Of a stretch of 64,000 nucleotides of DNA, positions 1 through 11,100 are shown in pieces. The notes under the pieces were generated by a model. It did no database searches. It saw nothing but the letters and a program-made list of their open reading frames with translations, and had not been told where the DNA came from. Source of the DNA: Riptortus pedestris (lineage: Eukaryota > Arthropoda > Insecta > Hemiptera > Alydidae). Position numbers and translations under genes: made by a program. Positions within the stretch are counted from its first letter, which is position 1, and each line of letters begins with the position of its first letter. The stretch lies in assembly GCA_019009955.1 (NCBI GenBank), contig CM032229.1, positions 1,035,001 through 1,099,000 on the forward strand. Direction: 5' to 3'.

Positions 1-102
1 TTGAACAAACCACATTTTCGTTTCATGACTAGAATCATTGCTATGAATCACGCTATGAATACAATCTCAACAGCTGATTTCAGTTAAGGGAAATCTGATA
101 AA
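1..102 (-). mobile_element. DINE-1/HINE-like element, 5' end only
   Basis: This is the 5' terminal region of the family on the minus strand, truncated by the window edge. It contains the palindromic end (CAGCTGATTT...GGGAAATCTGAT) and the CAATCTCAACAGCTG block found in the other minus-strand copies. Confidence 0.6.
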
Positions 103-235
103 AAAGTTAGGTGTCAACTTTTGTAGATAGTTACATTTCTCACAAGATGAGACTCAAACTATTTTGTTTGATTGCATAAGTAAAAAGCTATCATATTTTG
201 TATTTAGCATTTATTTTTCATCTTAATAGTTTTTT

Positions 236-357
236 AGCAGATTCCCCCTAAGGGAAATCAGCTATTGAGATTGTACTCATGACGGAATTTTCGAGATTTT
301 TCTTCAAATGTCCATCGATCCTACCTACTAGATGAATAAAAAGAGGTCCGATAAAAA

Positions 358-423
<66 letters not shown>

Positions 424-908
424 CTGTTACCGCTCTAGCAGTCGCAATTTTTGTTTTATCGTTGCCAAACTCGATATTCAGTTGTTTTATGTAAAAAGAA
501 AGATCAAGTTCGCTAACGGCTGAAATCGGACCAGGGGGGGGGGGGTGTAGAGGGGCGGATTTTCGAAAATTCGAAATATCCCCGTTACTATACGTCGGAT
601 CGAAAAAGATTACAGAATAAATCTGATTGCTAATTAAAAGTACTATATATATTTTTCTATACATTTATTCTGTCTCTTGAATATTAACTGAGATATTTGA
701 ATGTGTATTCTGTGTGAGCTCGGCAGCAGTCTATGTTCGGACTTTCCGCCGTGAGCTCTGGTGGCCGTTTCCGGAACTATTCGTCCCTCGTGAATAGGTT
801 TAGAGATCCCTTCCTACTACAGCTGTTATTGAGCAGATTTCTCTATTGTAAAACTTCACGTGGGAAATCTGCTTAGTTTACCCAGCCCCAGCGTGACGGA
901 CTTTTTTT
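236..908 (+). mobile_element. DINE-1/HINE-like element, full length, tandem copy 1
   Basis: It starts at AGCAGATTCCCCCTAAGG and ends at GCGTGACGGAC plus a T-run. Inside is a (TA)n tract at 361-419, then a conserved core (ACCGCTCTAGCAGTCGCAA, GGCTGAAATCGGACCAG, a G-run). The inverted subterminal repeat GGGAAATCTGCT lies near 863-874. It joins copy 2 head to tail through a short T-rich spacer. Confidence 0.7.
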
Positions 909-913
909 ATTTT

Positions 914-1034
914 AGCAGATTTCCCTTAAGGTAAATCAGCTATTGAGGTCGTACTCATGACGCGAGTTTCGAAAAAAAATTTTCAAATGTCCATCGATCC
1001 TACCCAGGAGATGACGAAAATGAGGTCCGTTCAA

Positions 1035-1090
<56 letters not shown>

Positions 1091-1586
1091 CTGTTAACGC
1101 TCTAGCGGTCGCAATTTTTGTTTGATCGTTACCAAACTCGGAATTTAATCGTTTTATGTAAAAAGGAAGATCAAGTTCGTTAATGGCTGAAATCGGACCA
1201 GTGGGAGGGGGGGATTTTCGGAAAATTCGAAATATCTCCGTTATTATGCGTCGGATCGAAAAATTGTACAGAATCAATCTTATTGCAAATTAAATTTACT
1301 ATAAATATTGTTCTATACATTTATTCTGTATCTTGAATATTAACCGAGATATTTGCATTTGTATTCTGCATTGGTCGGCAGGAGTGAGCTGTTTGGTACA
1401 GTCCGAAGAGAGCTCTGGCGGCCGTTTTCGTAACTATTCGTCCCTCCTTTATAAGTTTAGTAATTTACTACACTTAGTTTAATACTTACTACACTTGTTA
1501 TTAGTCAGATTTCTCTATTGTAAAACTTCACGAGGGAAATCTGCTTAGTTTACGCAGCCACTGCGTGACGGACTTTTTTTTTTTTT
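914..1586 (+). mobile_element. DINE-1/HINE-like element, full length, tandem copy 2
   Basis: It has the same architecture as the preceding copy: AGCAGATTTCCCTTAAGG start, (TA)n at 1040-1086, and GGGAAATCTGCT followed by a GCAG-CCA-CTGC hairpin and GTGACGGAC plus T-run at the end. The two copies share their internal order throughout and differ mainly in substitutions and microsatellite length. Confidence 0.7.
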
Positions 1587-1670
1587 GAGAATATTGCATG
1601 AAATCCCTCATATATTTATGGTGAAACACCTTTGTTCATTCCAAATCTGTATTTTCTATCTGCTTTACAG

Positions 1671-1838
1671 GCTTCTTGTATGGTCTCTAACACAAAACAT
1701 GTAGGGAACTTCCATTTCTATAGATGTAAGGTAAACATCAATAGAAATAGTGATCCAATACCATTACCATCTCTCGATAATTACTTACCACAGAACTGTA
1801 ATTCCCCATTAGTTTTAAACAAAGAACAAAATACATAG
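1671..1838 (+). CDS. Candidate terminal exon of an unrecognised plus-strand gene
   Basis: A strong acceptor (TTTTCTATCTGCTTTACAG) ends at 1670 and is followed by 56 codons in phase 0, from ASCMVSNTKHVGNFHFYRC to a TAG at 1836-1838. The peptide contains DPIPLPSLDNYLPQNC and has four cysteines. I do not recognise the family. Downstream sequence is very AT-rich, like a long 3'UTR, with an AATAAA at 2453. No partner exon was found upstream, where the window start is filled with DINE-1-like repeats, so the gene would extend left of the window. A chance open frame is possible. Confidence 0.35.
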   Translation, partial: ASCMVSNTKHVGNFHFYRCKVNINRNSDPIPLPSLDNYLPQNCNSPLVLNKEQNT

Positions 1839-1849
1839 ACTAATGTTAG

Positions 1850-3535
1850 ATGTAATATTGTTAAGCCAAATTAAGTTATGTGTTAAGCTATTGTATTAAG
1901 AGCTAGTTATAAGATGACTGCATTATAGGAAAGCTTGATCTGATATTGTTGATATAAGCTAGGAAAGTATCAAGAAAATTAGTTTGTGTAATTTAATATC
2001 TAAAATTCAACATTGGCAAAGCCAACTAGCCCTGTTTTCTATATATTAACTTTCTTTTTTAAATTAGAAGATTTACATGTACATGAATACCACTAAAGTG
2101 AAATTTCATTTCATGAGTGTTATAGATTCAAGTACTCATTTTATATTATAAAATTTTAAATATCAATTGGAAAACTAATGAAAGAATATATTTTTATAGG
2201 TTTTTATAAGATTATTAATATTTTAGAGAATATGTTATTAACTTAATTGTGTAGTAAGTCTAAACTTGGGAGTAATGAAATTTTTCATATTGATGCCTCT
2301 AGGTGTCACAAAACACTATATTGCTGTTAAAGAAGAACAATGGCGTAACTAATTTTGTAACTAATTGAGTTTTAATGCTAAATGATATGACAAAGGCTTA
2401 AAGCTTATGATGGGATAATGGTGTGATTTTATTTTGTATTTAACAGGCAAGAAATAAAATGTCAACAGTTTTGCACTATAAAAAAAGGAAAAATTTTGGG
2501 AGAAAAGAACTAATAGATTAAGGGTTAAAAATTAAGATTCAAAGTTAATAATCATTTTATCCAAGTCTGTTAATGTAAAAGTAGAAATCATATGCTATAC
2601 ATTCACCTTTGACATTATTTTCGGTCGCTTAATTAATTTTTACTGTTAGTATTTTAAAAATTGTTTTCTTCTTTTGGGTCTTCTGTAAAGTATCAGTTTT
2701 AGTAGTTGCATCATTGTTCTTTTAGAACAGTGATATGTAAACATTTGAGGGTCTGTGTGTAATCAGACTGAAAGTTCATTACACATGAAACTTAGAGCAT
2801 AAATTTCTTTCAAAATTTATAGATCTATGTTCATTAACAAAACCAGTAAAAATAGAAGGGAAGGGGGCACAAATCATAAAATTGTTAATTTCTCTGTTTT
2901 TCGAGATAAGAAAATTTGTAAATAATGTTCTTTAACACTTTTTGATAAAATCCATGAAAATGGAGATATTACAATTATTGTAATTAGATTTCAATTTTGT
3001 TTTTTGAAGTCCCATACATATAGGACACCACTATATGGTCTACAAACTTTATATTTTATTACTGCTTCATAAATTTTAAATACTGAGTTTCACTCACTTA
3101 AGTCCAAAATTGTAGCCATTGCATTTCTATTAGATAATTATCATTTAAATACTGAATAGAGAAATTTCAAAAGGAAATCTGCTAAACACACAGCTTTGTT
3201 GCTATAGAGATTTTACTATTTTAGAAAGAGGGAACACCTCAAGAGGGGAAATAAATGTACAAAAAGGAATAATTTTATGTAATCCATGATATTCCATATG
3301 TTTAATAAATAATTTAAATGGGACAAAACGTAAGAATTAAATGAAAAGGTTAATTTTCCCAAAATAAAGAATATTAAATAGCAATCACCCTAGAAAACGT
3401 TAGTTATTAGTCAAGATTAAAACAACTAAAATAATAATAAACACATCATTCAAAAAGCTCAATGATATTTCTATATAACATAATTAAGTAATTCGAATTC
3501 ATACAAATAAATTAAAATAATATATACTTAAAAAA
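1850..3535. other. Very AT-rich non-coding stretch
   Basis: No recognised gene or element. Its first part could be the 3'UTR of the candidate exon ending at 1838, with AATAAA at 2453. Confidence 0.4.
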
Positions 3536-3557
3536 AAACCTACAGGCGTTGATTCTG

Positions 3558-3600
3558 TCAACGCCTCTTGCCGTACTTGAGCCAATGAACCAGGTAATTC
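3558..3600 (-). CDS. Candidate terminal exon B (minus strand), unrecognised gene
   Basis: It is preceded by a textbook 3' splice region on the minus strand: a TGCTAAG branch-like site, a pyrimidine tract CTTCTTCCTTCTT and then TTCTAG. The exon reads one completing base, then NYLVHWLKYGKRR and TGA. The basic ending would suit a membrane or secreted protein tail. It shares phase and first residue (N) with candidate exon A, so the two could be alternative 3' ends. The read-through frame ELPGSLAQVRQEALTESTP is also open up to a possible donor at 3543. No homology was recognised. Confidence 0.3.
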
Positions 3601-3649
3601 CTAGAACAAAAGATTAAGAAGGAAGAAGCTTAGCAAGTGCAGGATAGAA

Positions 3650-3698
3650 TTAGAAGGCCATCACCCAAGGTTTCTTGGCCCCGGTGTAAGTGCAGTTC
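3650..3698 (-). CDS. Candidate terminal exon A (minus strand), unrecognised gene
   Basis: After an acceptor-like CTGCAG on the minus strand, one base completes a codon and then NCTYTGAKKPWVMAF and a TAA follow. It lies in a GC-richer island (3541-3715) within AT-rich DNA. The phase is the same as that of the candidate exon just downstream at 3600-3558. Alternatively a donor at TTGG/GTGATG would splice this piece to the next one. I do not recognise the peptide. The plus strand of the island is open too, so strand is not certain. Confidence 0.25.
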
Positions 3699-5300
3699 CT
3701 GCAGGAAGCAGTGCGCCTAATTAACATGCAGCTCTACAGATGATAAACAAAAATTACTAATAAATATAAAACTTAATAGGTTTAATGGATTAATAATATT
3801 AATAACTACATTATAAAAATAAAGAGCACGTAAAATGAACTCCAATATTCTGAAATTATCTAAAAGACGAGCTAAGTATATGAAAGAAAGTTCATCAAAA
3901 ATAATATTGTTGTTTTCGAAACCAACACCAAGCATGTAATGTTAGTAGAGTGTATATGCATTTGACGTTCCATCATTCTCTCAAGAAGTTTTCCATTATT
4001 CTTTGCTTTATGTACACAGGGATTGTACTGACAAAAGTGATGAAATGGAATGACCACAGCAATATATATTCATCTTGCATGGGTCACTCACTCACTGCCT
4101 GTACTATTATTTCACCACTCGCTCTTCAACAATGATTTAGTGATTTATTCTTTTAATTCATCAAGAGGAAAACAGTGATGTTTGTTTACATCCTCTACAA
4201 AAAATATGAGTGTTTCATAAGGATAATTTCTTTAGCAAGAGGAATTACCATTGGCATTTGATAAGATTACATCAGAGGACTACTCAGAAGGGCAGCAAGA
4301 TGACTGAACATGCTCACAGTTTAAGAAAGAAAACATTCTTTCTTAAACAACAGTTTTGAGGTTGACCTGCTCTCAGCCCCAAGATGCCTCTAAGAGTCTA
4401 AAGGTGTCACTGTAGTATACTAAGCAGTGTTAGACAATTACTTGACTAAATATAAATAAGTAAGGAGAGAAATGTTCGTAAACCATGAGTGATGAGTTAT
4501 CACACTCTTAAATTGTTTAGTCACTCATTGAATCCCCGTGAGTAAATATTAAAATTCTTTCTAGTTTTTTAATTAATTTATGTAGAATTTTAATTTAAAA
4601 ATCTGATATGGGAACCACATGACTTCCTTGTACTCCTATTAAATAAAATAAGAAAAACAATTAAATGTTTGGTTGCACTTCATTTACACTTATGTTATTT
4701 GAAAGTGATATACAATATCTCTGTGCAAATGCATCAGATCTAAAAATGTCATGGAACATAATTCATAGATCTTGTGATAAACAAGGAAGTTCCTACACAA
4801 ATGTTTTGTATCCCTAATATGTATGGAGAAATTAGCAATTTTGTATTTTCTCTGACTTCTAAACCTCATCTCCCTCTTAGTTAGTTTTAATCTAAGGGGG
4901 CGGTGCACAACTAGATGTTATAACAAACCCAAATATAAAATTTAAACATTCTAAGGCTAGATGTTTTTGAGTTGAGTGAGAGACATACATACTGATATCA
5001 TGTCAAAATTAATCAAAATGGGCTCAGGGAGGGTCAAATCGGACAATGTAAGAGTGATCACTCACCCACTCATGGTTTAAGAACAGTTCATAAAGTGTTC
5101 TTTATACTTAGTGACGTAATTTTCCGACACTGATACTAGCTACATAACCAATGTTGCTCATTTTAAATCCGCTTTACAAAGTGATCATTATTGACAGTCC
5201 TCAATATAATTTTAACTTACTATAATCATTTAAATCCATAATTTGGACTATTTTTAATACTGCCCAAAACGTACTGAGTTTATTGTTGGAATTGTTTTAG

Positions 5301-5516
5301 GTTGCTTTCACATTTCTTCTCCTGCTGCCCAAGGTGTGTGCTAACATCAGGAACCCTACAAAAGTATGTCTTATCTTTTCAAGTGAAATAATGTTTTTAG
5401 ATCTATGTTTGAAATGATGATATTATGCTTTGATATCACAGGTACTAACGAATAAGAGATCTAACAAGGTACTCCATATAATAACCCCAAGAGCAGTGAA
5501 CAACTTCACAGTTTAG
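5301..5516 (+). CDS. Candidate 3' end of a plus-strand gene, class C GPCR-like TM7 motif
   Basis: There are two candidate exons. Exon 5301-5363 follows AATTGTTTTAG and ends at a strong donor (AAA/GTATGT); its 21 codons include VAFTFLLLLPKVCANIRNP. A 78-bp intron ends in GATATCACAG, and exon 5442-5516 reads VLTNKRSNKVLHIITPRAV to a TAG. An AATAAA follows at 5654. The pattern hydrophobic-x-PK-x(5)-R-x-NP resembles the end of TM7 in GABA-B-type (class C) receptors, where FVPK followed by RRNP is typical. That assignment is inference from one short motif. The orientation is opposite to Piezo, so the gene would be nested in, or lie beyond, the Piezo gene. Confidence 0.3.
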
Positions 5517-6314
5517 CTGATTCCCTTCCTGAGATATTTTCTTAATGCCATATATTCATCTGTTTTAACTTGTTTGTTGGCAAAACGAAAATGATATCTA
5601 GTTTTTTTTTATATTTTTAAAATTTTGGAGTTCATTTATGGCACATTCGGACAAATAAATACAACAATAATGTTATAGGTGTCAAATATTATAATAATGG
5701 ATTGGGATAAAGTAATGATGATGATTTATACTGTCCGTTATAATAAGTCTGACATTCTTGTCGTTAATAAGGAGAAAAAAATCAGCAGGCGTCATTGATA
5801 TCACTGTCTCAAATGATGAGAACATCCATAAGTCTTTTCCCAAGAAAATAAGAATGTACCAGAATTTAGCTACCACAATAAAACCCTTTACAAATTAGAT
5901 TCTACCCCTACCACTCTAATCATATTATCAACAAATGACAATTCCAAAAAGCACAGTTAACTCCACAAAATATTTAAATTTTCCTTGCATTGCAAAAGTA
6001 ATAAGAGTCCCAGAGTTTTATTAGACACTGAAAAAATTGTTTACAAATTCTTAAATTCCCATAAAAAAAGATAAAATAAATAAATGCTTATAGTGGTTGG
6101 TTATGACCCCTACTATAATTTATTAAGTCGTGCAAGAGTAAAAATAAAAAATAATAATATCGGTTGGTAAAATCTGTTTTTCAAATTTCACATTTAGTGA
6201 GCAACAATATACTCACTTAACAGAAAAATGCATCTCCTGCATCAATAAAATGATTTTCTGTGTATTTATTGGTAAACATAAATTGTCTATAAAAAAAAAT
6301 AAATCACATGTCAG

Positions 6315-6458
6315 TTGGATATGGCCAACATGATATGTTCCATGACGCCGGGTGCTCCTGTCCCCCAAAATTATAGTTCTTATGAATATTGCAATTCTCA
6401 ATGTTCAAAATATTTTCTTATTAACTGCCAAACAACTATGCAAATACCAAGTTACTGA
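6315..6458 (+). CDS. Open exon-like segment, unrecognised
   Basis: After ACATGTCAG the plus strand is open for 47 codons to a TGA, with protein-like composition at the start (LDMANMICSMTPGAPVPQN, then YSSYEYC). Bases 6315-6365 form a small GC-richer island. The upstream pyrimidine tract is poor, and the minus strand is also open across the island. It could be an exon of the same gene as 5301-5516, since phases are compatible if the second exon there ended at a donor after TCTAACAAG. This is weakly supported. Confidence 0.15.
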   Translation: MDMANMICSMTPGAPVPQNYSSYEYCNSQCSKYFLINCQTTMQIPSY

Positions 6459-6559
6459 GATTTTTCAAAAGCTAAAATTTCAACAAGCTTATGCAAGTAA
6501 GAATTACTGCAATATTATAAATATCAAAGGGGTCATGGATAAAGGGAATACATATTGCT

Positions 6560-7970
6560 AACCAATGACCAATATAATGAAATAAACACTGCAATTATGT
6601 TTTCTTGATATTGTGTAATTAATGTAGACACTCTCTAATTCCATTACTAAAAATATCACATTATTATGAACAGTAATAATAAACTTCATAATGGTTATAC
6701 TACTGAGAAAAAACCTCTCCAAAACAATAATAGAAATTCGAGGACGCATTGTAGATTGAAAATCACTACTTCTTTTACAGTATTGAGTGGACACTGGGAA
6801 GTCCAACCTGAATACGACTGAATAAAATCTAGTATGACCAGCCTTGAATTAAACTTATGTTTATAAATATCTACGTTAATATTGGTTTTAATGGGAAAGA
6901 GTAAAACAAATTGTGTTTTTAAATGTATTTTCAGTCCTAATGCATTTCTTACATATATTAATTTCAATATTATGGCTTCCAACATCCCATTCTTAGTATA
7001 TCATAAAAATGCCTCAGTGAAATTTTATGTTTCTTTATTTACTGAATTTGGTCAACATGAGCTACACTGTATTATGAGTATGGGTTCACTGAAAATTGCC
7101 TTATTTCTATAACCACGGGGTACTATATTTATGTCAACACACAGTGACACACACGTGGTAACACAGTCAGCTAATTATTTCAGACTCCAGCCACCAGCTC
7201 ATTCTTTAGGTATGGTATTACAGCCTGAACATAATTTTATCATAATTTTTCTCCGAAGGCTAGAATGAAGCAATTCTTATACTTTCATGGGAAACTAAAT
7301 TTATTTGAACCCATGAACAATTATAAATCCTTGAATAATGCTTCAAACTTAAAACTATAAGGCAACTTTCACATTTAATGACAGAAAAGTGTTAAAAGTG
7401 TGAAGTCTACAAAACTACAGAAAAACATAGATTTTTCTAATTGTCACTTTTTACTTCATGAGTATAACATACAAATGACTGCATATGTTACTGGGCATTT
7501 GAGTCTATGTGATGAATAAGACAGATGATTTTGTGCACTGGTTAATCCAATCTTTATTTCCCCATGGGAAACCATATTTATTTCAACCCATCAATGATCG
7601 GTAACAAAGCTAGTCAATAATATTGGTCAAGGTCTCAACATTTTTAGTCAGTGATAAAGAAGTAGCTCAGCAACATTAGGAGAATTGTTTCATGTACTCA
7701 TGTCATTTATCCAGAAAAAGCTATGGATAAGTAAAGACATTTGATATATGCAAAAACATTATTTTTAATACAAAAAAATATCAATGTCTAGAGAACTGGT
7801 TACTGGTTATATTTAAACATAAAAGCAAATATTTATTTACAAATCAAATTATCAACTTTAGATTTATTTCCAACTGGATCAAAATAAATATTGAAATTCC
7901 GAAGATACCTAGATGATGGTGTATCAATTGCAATGAGATATAAATTAATTGTATAATACAATTGCAGGCA
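6560..7970. other. AT-rich stretch without supported exons
   Basis: No Piezo-like segment was found here on the minus strand. A 26-base plus-strand segment at 7184-7209, bounded by TTATTTCAG and GTATGG, is splice-like but too short to support. Confidence 0.4.
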
Positions 7971-8036
7971 CAATTACGATTTATTTATATGAGGCGATAA
8001 GTGTATGTACAAGGCGAAGGTAGCGACAGGAATTAC

Positions 8037-8153
8037 CCTGACTTTGCGGGTTGCTGAGCGCCAGCGATTGGTCTGATTTCGCAAAAGCTTTCCTTTCTGA
8101 GACAGCCTCGTACTTAGCTGCCTCGTAATCCCTGTATCTTTTAATATCACCAC
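8037..8153 (-). CDS. Probable sixth visible Piezo exon, frame uncertain
   Basis: A 117-bp segment is bounded by a good acceptor (TTCACAG) and a donor (AGG then GTAATT). It is much less AT-rich than its surroundings. Joined to the phase-0 end of the preceding Piezo exon, it reads 39 codons containing ITRQLSTRLSQKGKLLRN, a basic stretch suited to the cytosolic loop that follows the fourth predicted helix. A second frame is also open and looks more protein-like (IKRYRDYEAAKYEAVSERK), but it would need another, unseen exon of length 3n+1 between 9185 and 8153. I could not find such an exon. Confidence 0.55.
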
Positions 8154-11100
8154 CTGTGAAGTTGAATTAGAACAGTAGGTCTTATGAAAAAGCTCAAAAT
8201 TCATGCATTATATGAGACAACCGATTTTTTTCTTTTGTCGTAATGTTTTGCTGAGGGGAGATACTACATTTTCTTGACAAAGCCTACTAGGGTATCTTAA
8301 TTTTTAATTATCGACTCATAGGAAAGTGAGGATTTAATAATTGATGTGAAAATGGTTAGTAGGGAGTAGTATTTACAGTGAATGGGTTGTTGACAATCAG
8401 TTATGTTGATGAACAACAGACTCTTTTGTAGAAATGAGAATATCAGTACTTTTCAACTGTTCAGCTCAGTTTCCTTCAGCAGACTCATTCATTAAAAAAT
8501 AAAGAAAAAAATGAGTATTTATAGACAACAAAAATTATTATTATTACATGGACATAAGTTGACATAATTTTTTGGAAAAAAGTGAGTGCCCTATGTAAAA
8601 TTCTTTAAAATTACGCTTTATTTTTCTCTTTATGTATTATTATAGAGAATCTGCTTGTAAATAAATTCAAAATGTTGTCACAATCTATCAACATATTATA
8701 TTGGCTATAAGTAATGGAGATAGGCATTCAAGCAAGTTTTCCAAAAGGTTTTTAACTTTTTCATTTAAATACCATTCTGAAAAGTGTATATAAGGGAGGG
8801 GAGGAGGAGGGGGGCATTTTTGGATCCAGTGTCTTAAAAACCGTGAGTCTGTTTTCAAAATTCTTCTTTTTGCAAGAAATTGCTAAAGACCAGTGAGGTC
8901 AAACCCTGCCAGCCTAATTTCATTACTCCATTGATAATTATTGTTGTAATGTGTATTAATGTACATTTTTTTAATGTAATTTATACATTGAAATTATGTT
9001 TTCATCATTAATACACTCATTTTAAAATACCCTGAAGTAGTGTTTGAATGAAATTGTTAAACAACCCTGACAGAAACCCACTTTTGACAAATTAATTAAC
9101 ATTACCTGTGAAACATAAGAATTATTATAATGGCACAGTAAAGTTACATGTTTTGGCTAGGTTATTCAAAATAAGAGTACTTACAGGAGCATTCAATATA
9201 GCATCTGACTCAAAACAAAGTGCAAAGTATAAAACTATCAGCATGAATGGGTTGACGAATGAGGCCCATTCTAAATTAGTCATTTTAGAGATGCGTGGGT
9301 CTCCATCACAGCTGGTAACTCGAAGAGCAGTTAGCCCAAGGTACCTGTAATTATGATGTTAAACACTATTGATTTCAGATAGATATTCGCATCATATACA
9401 TCATAAAAATTAAAGAATAAATTGTAAACGATAGTAACCTTGAAAATTATTTAAAATTTTATTTATTTGTATTGCCAATATAAACATATTTTATGGATAA
9501 TGTGTAGTATAGACATTTTCACATTACTAAACAATAAGAAAACATGTTTTTATTACCACAAGCTTTTTTTTTTTATTTTATTATTTAATGGTTGTTCAAA
9601 ATCATAAATTTTTTTCAGTTTTTAAATTATTTTTCATTATTTTATTTTTAGCTGAAAATTGTAGAAAGTTTTGCCAAAGCTATTCAGTCTGATGTTTAAT
9701 GTTTCATGTATAAAATATGTAACACACTAATTACCATGTTAAGATTATATTTTCAAATATATCTATATGAAAAAAAAAGTTATCCTTACAAATATACTTA
9801 ATTTCTATATTGATTTAAATGAATTTGTTTGTTTGAAAAGAGGCTTTTATATAATGTTTGTACATAATATGAATTAAATTCTAATCTATCACCCATCCTA
9901 AAATTAATTCTAGTCTATACCCCCTCCCCAATCAAAACAGGAATTCTGAGCTAATAATTACTTTTGGAATTGGTTTTTACGGGAGAGTGACTACACTTTC
10001 ATTACACTAAATTTCTGTAAAAAAAAAAAAAAAAAAAAAAATACAGTAGACAAAGGGGGAGGGTTTATTGAAGACTGAAAAAAATAAATATCTCAGTTAA
10101 TATTCCTGATTTAAAAAAAAAAAATGAATATCAAAACATTTATAATAAATTAAATTTAGAATATGATTGATCCTACAAAATGTTTTGATCGGAGCTATAA
10201 TAAAGGAGGTATTTTGAATTTTTTAAATTTTCTCTCTAAACCACCTTTTTGAGTGGTCTGATTTCAGCTTTTAATAAACCTAATCTTTAGTTTTACATAA
10301 TACATTTAAATATCGAGTTTGGTAATGATCAAACAAAACTTGCGACCACTAGAGCATTAACAGGCAAATATATGGACCTCATTTTTATCTTCTCCTGAGT
10401 AGGAAAAATGGACATTTGAAGAAATTTTTCAAGAATTGTGTCATTAGTACAACCTCAATAGCTAATTTCCACTTAGTGAAACCTACTAAAAATGATGACC
10501 TCTAGGATCAAGTATTTATTATCTACAGATACTGCTTATTTACAAAATACCATCTCAGTATCAATCATTTGACATTACATATATTTCTCTCTGGAAATAT
10601 TTCGATGTAGGTAACCAGTTGTCACTTAAAATGTTGATTGCATAAATATATGTAACATAATGATAGCTTGTTTGTAGCTTGATTAATTAATTTATATAAA
10701 AAGAAATTGTAAATAAAGAGTTATAATGCATGTTGTTGTTATAATGAAGGAGAGCTAAAACAAAAGCTTAAATACAAACCTAGGTACCGGTGAGTCCGGG
10801 GGCAATATCTCTTGAATCCATTGTAGCTGGAAGAGGAAGAGGGCCGTGATATGGCCGATGAGCATTAGAGAGAGGAAGCGCATGAACCAAGCGAAAGGAC
10901 GCCCTAGCTCCCTGTTGCACGCCCAAGCTGTAGCCAGGCCCAGGAACGACACATAGTACACTCCAGACAGGAGCGATGGCCGCAGGATACCAGCAAGGCA
11001 CATCAGCATCAGGCAAATGTACTTACCTAATACAATAAGCATATAAATGAGTCGGAGAGGAAAAAATCTATCACACAAGCCTGCGTAAACTAAGCAGATT

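Noticed and set aside
248..1277. Open frames with long Tyr-Ile runs on both strands (138, 113 and 63 codons)
   Set aside because: They span the (TA)n tract of DINE-1-like elements; the YIYI runs are translations of the microsatellite and the flanks are non-coding core.
9108..9350. 80-codon plus-strand ORF
   Set aside because: It is the shadow of the Piezo exon 9344-9185 on the other strand.
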